This document shows positions 13,466-23,376 of a stretch of 23,669 bases of DNA, piece after piece; position 1 is the stretch's first letter; the number at the start of each line of letters is the position of its first letter. The DNA comes from Aquirhabdus sp. (GTDB lineage: Bacteria > Pseudomonadota > Gammaproteobacteria > Pseudomonadales > Moraxellaceae): the NCBI GenBank assembly GCA_030150135.1, contig JASLGO010000103.1:1-23669 (forward strand). The letters are read 5' to 3'. The position numbers and the translations under genes are program-made. Under the pieces are notes generated by a model that searched no databases, had not been told where the DNA came from, and saw only the letters and a program-made list of their open reading frames with translations.

Positions 13466-15402
13466 AAATATTCTTTCCAATATTTATAGTGCTGATCTAT
13501 TTTGGTAGATATTAACTCATAATTTTCCCATGTATTCTGTACATGAAAAATCGACGACAACTCAGATGCCAAAGTTTTTTTATAATCATAGCCATATTTA
13601 CCCTCATAGTAATACAGCATAAAAAAGAAGCCTTCTTCTGTTAGGTCTTCACCAAAAATACATTCAGCAAAGCCACGACAATAAAGATCAACACAAGAAA
13701 TCTTCCTGTTTTTAAAGTCTTGTATAGCTTGATCGGAAAACTCCGTATTTAGTAAATCATGATCAGCCAGCCATCCGAGAAGAAAACCGCCATACATATA
13801 AGCCTGCTCTATCTCCAACTCTTCAGGAAAATCAACCAAATACCATTTTACTTTCTCAAAGATGTATTCATCTTTTAAGGCAGGTTTTTCTTGATGCTTA
13901 AGATTATTTTTACTGCGTTCTGCATTTTTTTGCACAATTTTAAGCATATCTTGGATCTTAGTACTGCCAATAAAAATGCCAGTTTGCGGTACTTCATCCA
14001 CAATCTGCGGTTCTAACCTCACAATAGGCTTTTGTTGAATCTGATGATTTAACTTATCTTGAGCCTCGCTCCGCAAACGTCGCGCATTTATGCTGCTATC
14101 ATGATGTACCCCTAAGGTACGCTCATTCAACTGCACCAATTGATGAGCCATGTCCACGCATTCTGAATATTTTTGTTGAGTATAATAAATTTGACCTAAA
14201 CTAAAGAAAGTCTCACCTAAAAGGATATGCTCTTTCTGCTCCAAAGGAGTTAATAGCTTAATCATGTTTAAATAACGTTCCTCGGCCTGATCAAACATGC
14301 CAAATCGAGTATAAAGCTCCGCTAAACTTCTATGGCACGAAGTTAACTCTATTACCAGGCTAACATTTTCAGCAACAACATCTTCAATGGCTTTTTTAAG
14401 CCAAATCTCTGCATAATAATATTTCGTTCGCTCAATCAAATTGGTCGCCATTGCTCTGACCAACTGTAGCTTAAACAAATTGTTTGTTATAGGAATATTA
14501 TGGTAGTACTGCATCGCATCAACATACATATAACCTGCTTTAAGCGACTGATCCTGAGTTTCATAAAACATTGCTAAATGATAACAAGCTCTAGCAACGA
14601 CACTACGATCTGGGCCACTAAGCCCTTTTGTCCTTGAAACGAGATCAATACAGACCTGTTCTGCATCATCTAAAGCACCAAGTCGAATGTAAGAGTTAAC
14701 CATCAGCACAGCATTTCTATCTAACTTTTCAAAATCTCCATAGCTGCGATTGATCGCAAATGCAGATTTAAGAGCCTTAACAGCTTCCTCATATTGCTCT
14801 GCGACAAAGTAGCTGTTGCCTAAATAACCCAGCGCCTCTGCAATTTCTCGACTGTTAGCACCATATACATCACTCAAAATATCAACAACAGTATTTAAAT
14901 AATCAATCATCTGAACGACATGTTCGTTGGTTTGATCCCATCTTGCGAATAAATCTCGCATACTTTGTAATTCTTCAGCCGTGGGATTTTGCTCTTTTGG
15001 ACTTTGCTCTGGTGTAGTCAATTGCGGAGATTCTTTGACCTTACTCTGTTGAATAGCATTTAATATATTTGTATTTTCAGCTTCTTTTGAAAATAAACTG
15101 CTTCTTTGAACTAGACTCTTAATATCAGAGAAGTCGTAACCCCACCAGATCAAGACACACGCCATAAAAATCGCAAGAGCATCTAAATCATGAACTTGAA
15201 AAGAAATCACTACACCCACAAACAATAAAAACTGTAGCGCTCCTGTCACATTAAAACGTAAATAGAAGCGATGAGCTCCCAGACAACCCGCAAAAAACCA
15301 TAGCAAATATGTCAGAAAAAGACTCTTTGAGGAGATGCTTTGTTTTTCTGGAAGTTTTTTAAATGATTTATCGTGCTTTGGACTGTGCTGAGGCAGCAAC
15401 AT
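13462..15402 (-). CDS. TM2-domain / TPR protein with C-terminal conserved domain (DUF7832-like)
   Basis: The 646-residue product has three parts. Residues about 26-93 are a TM2 domain: SLFLTYLLWFFAGCLGAHRF then YLRFNVTGALQFLLFVG, followed by a second hydrophobic segment (74-88). After a polar linker, about 185-450 are helical TPR-type repeats (LGYLGNSYFVAEQYEEAVKA, LAELYTRFGMFDQAEERYLN, LGQIYYTQQKYSECVDMAHQ). Residues about 512-646 form a domain with KVKWYLVDFPEELEIEQAYM and FHVQNTWENYELISTKID that resembles a widespread small-protein family (I believe DUF7832) with WLADH and YYYEG motifs. Ribosome site AAGGAT supports ATG 15402. The gene is AT-rich relative to guaB and glmM and its stop overlaps that of the Nudix gene tail to tail. 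A membrane-tethered scaffold is likely; its partner is unknown. Confidence 0.8.
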   Translation of the reverse strand: MLLPQHSPKHDKSFKKLPEKQSISSKSLFLTYLLWFFAGCLGAHRFYLRFNVTGALQFLLFVGVVISFQVHDLDALAIFMACVLIWWGYDFSDIKSLVQRSSLFSKEAENTNILNAIQQSKVKESPQLTTPEQSPKEQNPTAEELQSMRDLFARWDQTNEHVVQMIDYLNTVVDILSDVYGANSREIAEALGYLGNSYFVAEQYEEAVKALKSAFAINRSYGDFEKLDRNAVLMVNSYIRLGALDDAEQVCIDLVSRTKGLSGPDRSVVARACYHLAMFYETQDQSLKAGYMYVDAMQYYHNIPITNNLFKLQLVRAMATNLIERTKYYYAEIWLKKAIEDVVAENVSLVIELTSCHRSLAELYTRFGMFDQAEERYLNMIKLLTPLEQKEHILLGETFFSLGQIYYTQQKYSECVDMAHQLVQLNERTLGVHHDSSINARRLRSEAQDKLNHQIQQKPIVRLEPQIVDEVPQTGIFIGSTKIQDMLKIVQKNAERSKNNLKHQEKPALKDEYIFEKVKWYLVDFPEELEIEQAYMYGGFLLGWLADHDLLNTEFSDQAIQDFKNRKISCVDLYCRGFAECIFGEDLTEEGFFFMLYYYEGKYGYDYKKTLASELSSIFHVQNTWENYELISTKIDQHYKYWKEYF

Positions 15403-15467
15403 TATTCGTTATCCTTAACTATTCTCTTTGTATTATCGTTTTTGTATTAAAACTTGCCTATTAGGTG

Positions 15468-15505
15468 AAAAAACTCTCAGCACCCCAATAGTCTCAGGAT
15501 GCTGA
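15468..15505 (-). terminator. Rho-independent terminator of guaB
   Basis: On the minus strand TCAGCATCC (15505-15497) pairs with GGGTGCTGA (15485-15477), a 9-bp stem with one G-U pair, followed by GAG and a run of six T (15473-15468). It starts 18 bases after the guaB stop. Confidence 0.8.
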
Positions 15506-15522
15506 CTTCACATCTATTCAAA

Positions 15523-17088
<1,566 letters not shown>

Positions 17089-17101
17089 TTAGTGATTTTA
17101 G

Positions 17102-17134
17102 AAAAAAATCATAGCTCTGTAATGATATCAGAGC
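17102..17134 (-). terminator. Probable terminator after the small membrane protein gene
   Basis: On the minus strand GCTCTG (17134... 17129 read on the complement) and CAGAGC (17119-17114 on the complement) form a 6-bp GC-rich stem with a 9-base loop, followed four bases later by seven T (17108-17102). It lies about 30 bases after the stop at 17164 and upstream of guaB. Confidence 0.65.
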
Positions 17135-17163
17135 ATGTGAATGCTTTTTATTATGCTTAAAAC

Positions 17164-17394
17164 TTAGTCTTTACGCTTCTGGAACAAAGGCCAATGACCC
17201 ATCACGATACGCCAAGCACCGAAAAATCCAAAAATCGGTGCAAGAAACCACCATGCACTACCTGTCAGCATACCGCCAACAAATGCAATGAAAAAACCGC
17301 CTGCTACGCCAAAACCAATGGATTGACGTTTAGATCGATAATTCTCAGTTCGTGACCCTGTGAGGAGTTCGGCGAGTTCTTTGTAGGATTTCAT
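17164..17394 (-). CDS. Small inner-membrane protein, unknown function
   Basis: The 76-residue product begins MKSYKELAELL at ATG 17394; the open frame extends seven codons to a TTG that is not preferred. A basic, polar N-terminus (SRTENYRSKRQS) is followed by two hydrophobic segments (about 27-46 and 48-64, with GFGVAGGFFIAFVGGMLTG and WWFLAPIFGFFGAW) and a basic tail ending FQKRKD. Both segments are Gly-rich, suggesting a tight hairpin in the inner membrane. No ribosome site is strong. It starts 31 bases after the lipoprotein gene and may share its transcript. No family recognised. Confidence 0.65.
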   Translation of the reverse strand: MKSYKELAELLTGSRTENYRSKRQSIGFGVAGGFFIAFVGGMLTGSAWWFLAPIFGFFGAWRIVMGHWPLFQKRKD

Positions 17395-17425
17395 GTTCAA
17401 AAATCTAGCTATCAAAAAAACCTAA

Positions 17426-17995
17426 TTATTTTGTCCTTTTCGGCGCCCGACTCTGCTCTATAAGAGGTATTGTTGCATTCGCAATAGCATTAACTTCAAT
17501 ACCTTGTTTTCTACACAACACCGCAAGGTCATACGCCATCGCACGGACTTTCACTCGGACATCATCTTTGCCAATGTTGTTTCTCACGCAACCCATAGAC
17601 TCCGAGAATGCCCTCTCTCGTTGATCTGCCTCTGCTTTCTTTTGCGTAGCCAAATCTGGCTTAGAAACGACTTCTTTATCGGGTGCAGGGGGTATTACTT
17701 CGCTTTTTGCTTTAGCCTTATCATCATTAATCTTTTTGCTCTCAGCACTTTTCGTAGTTTTTGCACGGCGATCTATCTGTTCTGATTGATCAGATTTGGC
17801 TGTTTTCTTTTGCGGTTTTTTATCCAGATTTGCAACAGCCGAGCACTCTTCCTTTTTTGCCTTTGACGTACAATCAATAGGGTTCAAGGTATGATCAACG
17901 GGATGAGAGGCACTATCCGACTTCACAGTACTGCACCCGTTGAGAGCAACTAGCACAAAAATTAGAAAAACACTGTGATTCACATTCGCTTTCAT
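17426..17995 (-). CDS. Putative lipoprotein with charged linker, unknown function
   Basis: ATG 17995 gives a 189-residue product beginning MKANVNHSVFLIFVLVALNG and then C21, a signal-peptidase-II type leader with lipobox LNGC, so it is probably lipid-anchored. Upstream ATGs in frame (18031, 18013) would push the leader inward and are not preferred. The middle (about 35-125) is Lys/Ser/Ala/Pro-rich low-complexity sequence. The C-terminal about 60 residues (SESMGCVRNNIGKDDVRVKV, MAYDLAVLCRKQGIEVNAIA) look folded and carry two Cys that could form a disulfide. Context: between the aceF-linked protein and a small membrane protein, all on the minus strand. Function unknown. Confidence 0.7.
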   Translation of the reverse strand: MKANVNHSVFLIFVLVALNGCSTVKSDSASHPVDHTLNPIDCTSKAKKEECSAVANLDKKPQKKTAKSDQSEQIDRRAKTTKSAESKKINDDKAKAKSEVIPPAPDKEVVSKPDLATQKKAEADQRERAFSESMGCVRNNIGKDDVRVKVRAMAYDLAVLCRKQGIEVNAIANATIPLIEQSRAPKRTK

Positions 17996-18104
17996 TGAGA
18001 TCAACACTTCCATATCGTGATATATATGCAAACATTCCGATCGTTTGCTTAGCTATTATTATGTCAACCCACACCGTTTTAATCAAAGACATTCCATAAG
18101 TTTC

Positions 18105-18123
18105 AACAGAGAAAATCTCTGTT
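18105..18123. repeat. Hairpin in the gap upstream of the lipoprotein gene
   Basis: AACAGAGA (18105-18112) and TCTCTGTT (18116-18123) are perfect inverted copies with a 3-base loop, 48 bases after the stop at 18171. No T-tract follows on either strand, so it is a weak terminator candidate at best. Confidence 0.35.
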
Positions 18124-18170
18124 TCAAGCATGACTCAACGGCTTACCTACGCACTCAAATTTACCCCGAT

Positions 18171-18578
18171 TCACTCTCCAATCGCTCGCTCCATCCGCGC
18201 CTGCTGAATCTCTTGAGCTTGCTTCTGAAAGCGTGCATTTTCTTCATTAAAATTTAGCATGGAGGACGATTTTTCCTCTTTTTTTGGAACATCCGTATGT
18301 ATCGTCGTACCTTTTGCATTATCCACAACACGAGCCTGCGCAGTGTGAGCCAGATTTTGTCGATCTGAAAAAATCGCCTCACCTTTATGCCCTTGCGATT
18401 GGTAGACCGTGATTTTTTTTGTAGATACATCCACAATATCTTTCGGTCTAATGCTCTCAGGCAACAATGCTGCAATCTGCTCACGCTTTTCCGTACTTTG
18501 CATTTTCCAAACGAGTGGCACGGCGGCAAATGCACCCGCAACCACGACCAAAACCGCCCCTATTTTGATAAAAGACAT
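18171..18578 (-). CDS. Membrane-anchored protein with DUF4124-like segment
   Basis: The 135-residue product starts at ATG 18578 (an in-frame TTG three codons earlier is less likely), with AGG about ten bases upstream. MSFIKIGAVLVVVAGAFAAV then PLVWKM is a signal anchor or uncleaved membrane segment. The segment ITVYQSQGHKGEAIFSDRQN (about 56-75) recalls DUF4124 proteins, which share a Y..D..G...FSD pattern, followed by A..V. The C-terminal part (about 97-135) is polar and helical with many Gln and Glu. It begins 24 bases after aceF and could be read from the aceEF transcript, though a link to pyruvate dehydrogenase is not implied. The DUF4124 assignment is tentative. Confidence 0.65.
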   Translation of the reverse strand: MSFIKIGAVLVVVAGAFAAVPLVWKMQSTEKREQIAALLPESIRPKDIVDVSTKKITVYQSQGHKGEAIFSDRQNLAHTAQARVVDNAKGTTIHTDVPKKEEKSSSMLNFNEENARFQKQAQEIQQARMERAIGE

Positions 18579-18602
18579 TTTTTTCAAACCTGATTTTATA
18601 AA

Positions 18603-20228
18603 TTACAACAACACACGCCGTAAATCCCCAAGCAACACCGCAAGCGCCCGCGCAAAACGCGCTGCATCCACACCATTAATCACTCGATGATCATAGGACA
18701 GTGACAACGGCAACATCAGACGCGGTTGAAACGCTGAACCATCCCACATCGGTTGCATCACCGCAGGTGACAAGCCAAGAATGGCAACTTGTGGCCAATT
18801 CACCAGAGGCGTAAAGCCCGTGCCACCCATGGCGCCCAAGCTGGTAATGGTAAATGTCGCGCCAGCCAAATCATTTGGACTCAATTTCTTATCACGCGCT
18901 TTCTGACTTAATTCGCCCAGTTGCTGAGCAATCTCACGAATGCTTAACCGATCAGGATTACGCAGTACAGGCACAATCAGCCCATCATCCGTTGCAACCG
19001 CAATGCCGAGATGAACTTCTTCACGAACCTTAATTGACTTAGCGTCATCATTGAGATGACTATTAAAACGAGTCTCTTTCAACAGTAAATGCGCAACTGC
19101 TTTGGCAATAAACGCCAAAATCGTTAGACCAATGCCTTGTTTTTTATATTCATCTTTAAGCTCAACGCGTAACTTTTCCAGTTCCGTAATATCCGCATGA
19201 TCAAACTGCGTGACCTGCGGCATATATAGATTCAGCGACAACTGCGGAATAGAAACTTGCTGCAAACGCGTAAGTGGCTCATCATGTGACGCCCCCCATT
19301 TGCTAAAATCAGGCAGTGGCGGCAATCCAGAAGACACAGTTGCAGCAGCAGAACTCGGTGTTGGTGTAGTTGTCAGCCGTTGTTTGACATACGCATACAC
19401 ATCTTCTTTCATCACGCGACCGTTGATTCCTGTCGCTTTGACATTATGCAAATCCACACCCAATTGCCGTGCGGTTTGACGTACCGCTGGGCCTGCATAA
19501 ACATCGGCATTATTGGCTGTGCTTTCAACAATTGATTGGCTTTGAGTGATTGGTTTTGACGTGGCAGATTGGCTGGCGTTTGGATTGGATTGAGCAACAG
19601 CTTGAGGCTGAGCAATAGATGCTGTTTGAGCTGGTGTCGATGCGGCCAACTGAATCGACGTATTCGATTTCGCGCCTGCGACACCACTAAGCACAAGTAT
19701 TGGCATACCTTGTTTGACACTTTGCCCTTGATTCACACTAATACGTTCAACCGTACCCGCAAACGGACTCGGCACTTCCACACTGGCTTTCGCCGACTCA
19801 ACGACGACAAGGCTTTGCCCAACCGTCACCACATCTCCAACTTTGACCAAAATCTCTGACACATCCGCTTGATCCACGCCTAAGTCAGGCACTTCGACTG
19901 TTTGTGATGTAGGTACTGATGTTTCAGTAGGTGCAGGTTGTTCTGCTTGTATGCTTGGCTTTTCAACAACAGGCGGGATGACAACAGAAGCAACCTCCTC
20001 AGCCGCACCAGACACTGTAAATAACGCCACACCCTCTTGCACCAGTTGTCCTTGGCTCACAAGAATGCTCTCAATCACACCATCCACAGGACTCGGCACT
20101 TCGACACTGGCTTTTGCTGATTCAACAACGAGTAGACTTTGATTCTTTGTCACTGTATCGCCGACTTTCACCAATATTTCAGAGACTTCAGCTTTTTCGA
20201 CACCCAGATCAGGAGTTCTGATTTCCAT
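18603..20228 (-). CDS. aceF: Pyruvate dehydrogenase E2, dihydrolipoamide acetyltransferase
   Basis: AceF forms the core of the pyruvate dehydrogenase complex and moves the acetyl group from lipoamide to CoA. The 541-residue product has two lipoyl domains (about 2-75 and 111-184) with lipoyl lysines K39 and K147, both in ESAKASVEVPSP, joined by Ala/Pro/Ser/Gln-rich linkers. A peripheral subunit-binding domain (about 243-282, YAGPAVRQTARQLGVDLHNV) precedes the catalytic domain (about 315-541). The active site is SYDHRVINGVDAARF with H514; the usual Asp of HxxxDG is Asn518, a variant I recall from Azotobacter/Pseudomonas-type E2. ITSLGAMGGTGFTPL (461-475) carries the second active-site region. 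The ribosome site GGGAG lies within the last codons of aceE, two bases apart, so translation is coupled. Confidence 0.97.
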   Translation of the reverse strand: MEIRTPDLGVEKAEVSEILVKVGDTVTKNQSLLVVESAKASVEVPSPVDGVIESILVSQGQLVQEGVALFTVSGAAEEVASVVIPPVVEKPSIQAEQPAPTETSVPTSQTVEVPDLGVDQADVSEILVKVGDVVTVGQSLVVVESAKASVEVPSPFAGTVERISVNQGQSVKQGMPILVLSGVAGAKSNTSIQLAASTPAQTASIAQPQAVAQSNPNASQSATSKPITQSQSIVESTANNADVYAGPAVRQTARQLGVDLHNVKATGINGRVMKEDVYAYVKQRLTTTPTPSSAAATVSSGLPPLPDFSKWGASHDEPLTRLQQVSIPQLSLNLYMPQVTQFDHADITELEKLRVELKDEYKKQGIGLTILAFIAKAVAHLLLKETRFNSHLNDDAKSIKVREEVHLGIAVATDDGLIVPVLRNPDRLSIREIAQQLGELSQKARDKKLSPNDLAGATFTITSLGAMGGTGFTPLVNWPQVAILGLSPAVMQPMWDGSAFQPRLMLPLSLSYDHRVINGVDAARFARALAVLLGDLRRVLL

Positions 20229-20230
20229 AA

Positions 20231-23104
20231 TTAAACTCCCTGCTTTTGGGTAGAAAGTGGTGCAGAAGGTAATGTGGGCTGTAATTCAAATGCACTTGGA
20301 TCAAACTCAGAATCAGATGGCTGAGCAGATTTATCTAGTGGCTTATTTTGCGAAGGAGGCGCACTGTCTGCAATATCTGCCTCCATCCCCTCAAGCGGCG
20401 CGGCTTGAACAGGCACAGTCGGTGCAGGGGCATCCACACATTTTTCTAAATGCGGTTGTGGCAACCACGGTGGCGGCAACTCGGTTTCTAATTCAAAAGT
20501 CGAAATCGCATCTTTGACCATGCGCACATCGATTTCATCTTCATCCACCAATAATTTAAGTACTGCCACCACAATATTCGCCGCATCGACACCAAAGAAC
20601 GCACGCAGATTTTCACGCGTATCCGAACGGCCAAAACCATCCGTTCCAAGCGTTACATAAGGTCTGTGATCGGGCAAATAACTACGGATTTGCTCGCTAT
20701 AAGCGCGAATATGATCAGTCGCCGCGAGTACAACACCTTTATGCGGCGCAAGCTGTTGGGCAACCCACGAGACTTTTACAGGATCATGCGGATGCAGGCG
20801 GTTGTGATAATCCGCAGCCATCCCGTCACGCGCCAGCTCATTAAAACTGGTCGCGCTCCAGACATTGGCATGGATACCGTATTCATCTTTCAGAAGTTTT
20901 GCCGCCTTGATGACTTCGCGCAGAATCACGCCAGAACCGATTAACTGTACCGTCGCATCTTCTTCCTGCTGGAATAAATACAAGCCTTTGCGAATGCCTT
21001 CCTCCACACCTTCTGGCATGGCTGGATGCACATAGTTTTCATTCATAATCGTGAGGTAATACTGAACCCGCTCACCATCCTGATACATACGGCGCAAGCC
21101 ATCTTGCATGATGACTGCAAGTTCATAACCAAAACACGGATCGTAACTGACACAATTCGGTATTGTTGATGCCAACACATGTGAGTGCCCATCTTGATGT
21201 TGTAATCCTTCGCCATTGAGCGTCGTCCGTCCAGCCGTTGCACCGAGCAAGAAGCCTTGCGCCTGACAATCACCCGCCGCCCAGATCAAATCGCCCACAC
21301 GCTGAAAACCAAACATCGAGTAGAACATATACATCGGAATCATGGGCAAGGCATTAGTTGAGTAACTCGTCCCCAGCGCAATCCATGCGGATAACGCACC
21401 CGCTTCGTTGATGCCTTCCTCCAGCATGTGCCCTGTTTTATCTTCACGATAATTCATCAACTGTTCATTATCTTCTGGCGTATACAATTGCCCGACTGCT
21501 GAATAAATCCCGAGTTGGCGGAACATGCCTTCCAGACCAAACGTCCGCGCCTCATCAGGCACGATCGGCACAACACGCGAACCAATATCTTTATTCTTCA
21601 ATAAAATAGAAATAATGCGCACCATCACCATCGTGGTGGATTGCTCTTTATCACCCGAACCTGCCAATACCGCTTGGAACTCCTCAAGCTCTGGTGTGGT
21701 GAGCGGAATATGTCCACTACGACGCGCAGGCAAAGTGCCACCCAGCGCCTCGCGACGCGCCTTCAAATAGCGAATTTCGGTTGAATCAGGAGCTGGACGA
21801 TAGAACGGCAACTGCTCAAGCTCTTGATCAGTAAATGGTAAATCAAAGCGATCACGAAAATATTGCAGCGATGGCATTCCCATTTTTTTGATCTGGTGGC
21901 TTTTATTAGCACTTTGTACGGCATCAGATAAACCATAACCTTTGACCGTTTTCGCAAGAATGACCACAGGCTGCCCTTTGGTTTTCATCGCAGCATCATA
22001 AGCCGCATAGACCTTCACAGGATCGTGACCACCGCGATTGAGATCATCGATTTCCTCATCCGACATATTGGCGACCATTTCTGCAAGCTCAGGATACTTA
22101 CCAAAGAAATGTTCTCGCGCATACGCACCACCATGCGCTTCAAACGCTTGGTACTCCCCATCAACCGCCTCTTCCATGCGCTGTTTCAATACACCCGTTA
22201 CATCACGCGCCAGTAACGCATCCCAGCGACGGCCCCAAATCACTTTAATGACACGCCAACCTGCGCCACGGAAACTCGATTCAAGCTCTTGAATAATTTT
22301 GCCATTACCACGTACAGGCCCATCAAGACGCTGCAAGTTACAGTTAATGACCCAAATCAAATTATCCAGCTTCTCACGCCCCGCCAGCCCAATTGCACCC
22401 AAGCTCTCTGGCTCATCCATCTCACCATCGCCTAGAAATGCCCAGACCTTGCGGTTTTGTTCTTCGAGCAAACCACGATTGGTTAAATACTTCTGCACAT
22501 GCGCCTGATAAATCGACATAATTGGGCCTAGACCCATTGAAACTGTTGGAAATTGCCAATAATCAGGCATCAGATAAGGATGTGGGTAGCTCGATAATCC
22601 ATTACCACCGACTTCACGGCGGAAGTTTTGCACTTGCTCATCACTCAGACGACCTTCCAAATAAGAACGTGCATAAATTCCCGGCGCAGAATGTCCTTGG
22701 TAATAGATCATGTCGCCACCGAAGTGATCATTTGCCGCACGAAATACGTGATTAAAACCCACGTCATACAATGTTGCCGACGATGCAAAGGTCGCCAAAT
22801 GACCACCCAAATCATCTTTCTTATTGGCGCGTAAAACCATTGCCAACGCGTTCCAACGAATCAGCGCACGGATACGACGCTCCATGTGCGCATCGCCAGG
22901 AATTCCAGGTTCTTCTTCAGGAGGAATGGTATTGACGTAACCTGTATTAAACCGCTGAATCGACACATGGCGACTCATCGCCTGCTCAAACAAAGTTTTC
23001 AGCAAAAATGCCGCTCGCTCAGTGCCTGCATTTTTAATGACGGCATCGAAGGCATCTTGCCATTCTTGCGTTTCTAGGGCATCAGGATCGTTATAAAATG
23101 GCAT
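20231..23104 (-). CDS. aceE: Pyruvate dehydrogenase E1, homodimeric type, with C-terminal extension
   Basis: AceE decarboxylates pyruvate with thiamine diphosphate and acetylates the E2 lipoyl groups. The 957-residue product covers the whole family (E. coli AceE is 887). Active-site and cofactor segments are present: YYQGHSAPGIYAR (134-146), the ThDP/Mg motif GDGEMDEPES (225-234) with VINCNLQRLDGP (252-263), and GRTTLNGEGLQHQDGHSHV in the second half. The last about 70 residues, after LPPPWLPQPHLEKC, are a low-complexity Pro/Ala/Ser/Asp tail ending STQKQGV, not found in E. coli AceE; it resembles E2 linkers and may be disordered. ATG 23104 has GAGAGA upstream. First gene of aceEF; no lpd follows, so E3 must be encoded elsewhere. 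Confidence 0.97.
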   Translation of the reverse strand: MPFYNDPDALETQEWQDAFDAVIKNAGTERAAFLLKTLFEQAMSRHVSIQRFNTGYVNTIPPEEEPGIPGDAHMERRIRALIRWNALAMVLRANKKDDLGGHLATFASSATLYDVGFNHVFRAANDHFGGDMIYYQGHSAPGIYARSYLEGRLSDEQVQNFRREVGGNGLSSYPHPYLMPDYWQFPTVSMGLGPIMSIYQAHVQKYLTNRGLLEEQNRKVWAFLGDGEMDEPESLGAIGLAGREKLDNLIWVINCNLQRLDGPVRGNGKIIQELESSFRGAGWRVIKVIWGRRWDALLARDVTGVLKQRMEEAVDGEYQAFEAHGGAYAREHFFGKYPELAEMVANMSDEEIDDLNRGGHDPVKVYAAYDAAMKTKGQPVVILAKTVKGYGLSDAVQSANKSHQIKKMGMPSLQYFRDRFDLPFTDQELEQLPFYRPAPDSTEIRYLKARREALGGTLPARRSGHIPLTTPELEEFQAVLAGSGDKEQSTTMVMVRIISILLKNKDIGSRVVPIVPDEARTFGLEGMFRQLGIYSAVGQLYTPEDNEQLMNYREDKTGHMLEEGINEAGALSAWIALGTSYSTNALPMIPMYMFYSMFGFQRVGDLIWAAGDCQAQGFLLGATAGRTTLNGEGLQHQDGHSHVLASTIPNCVSYDPCFGYELAVIMQDGLRRMYQDGERVQYYLTIMNENYVHPAMPEGVEEGIRKGLYLFQQEEDATVQLIGSGVILREVIKAAKLLKDEYGIHANVWSATSFNELARDGMAADYHNRLHPHDPVKVSWVAQQLAPHKGVVLAATDHIRAYSEQIRSYLPDHRPYVTLGTDGFGRSDTRENLRAFFGVDAANIVVAVLKLLVDEDEIDVRMVKDAISTFELETELPPPWLPQPHLEKCVDAPAPTVPVQAAPLEGMEADIADSAPPSQNKPLDKSAQPSDSEFDPSAFELQPTLPSAPLSTQKQGV

Positions 23105-23376
23105 AGCAATGATCTCTCTACTGATCTTTTGGCTGTTCTTGTGCTTGTCCGTATCGCTCGCTCTATGAAAACCTTTTTATGTGACAGTGGCAATACCAAA
23201 ACTGTGTGATTTCAGGTTTTTGAATGAACTTTTTTCACAGATCTGAATCAATCTTTATTATCTAAAATTAGAGCACTTGTGCAAAAACTTAAAAATAAAA
23301 GACCATTTTTCTCAAAAATATGATTTTTTGAAGTTTCCTCATCATTTTGTCACTTAAATGCATATAAAATGCCGCC
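23105..23376. promoter_or_regulatory. Divergent intergenic region of aceE and the right-edge gene
   Basis: These 272 bases separate two divergent starts and must carry both promoters. The distal half is AT-rich. I could not choose convincing -35/-10 pairs, and no clear PdhR-type operator was recognised. Confidence 0.4.

Noticed and set aside
19700..20200. Repeated segments in aceF as a tandem repeat or CRISPR-like array
   Set aside because: The repeats are the two lipoyl domains of AceF, in frame with the protein.
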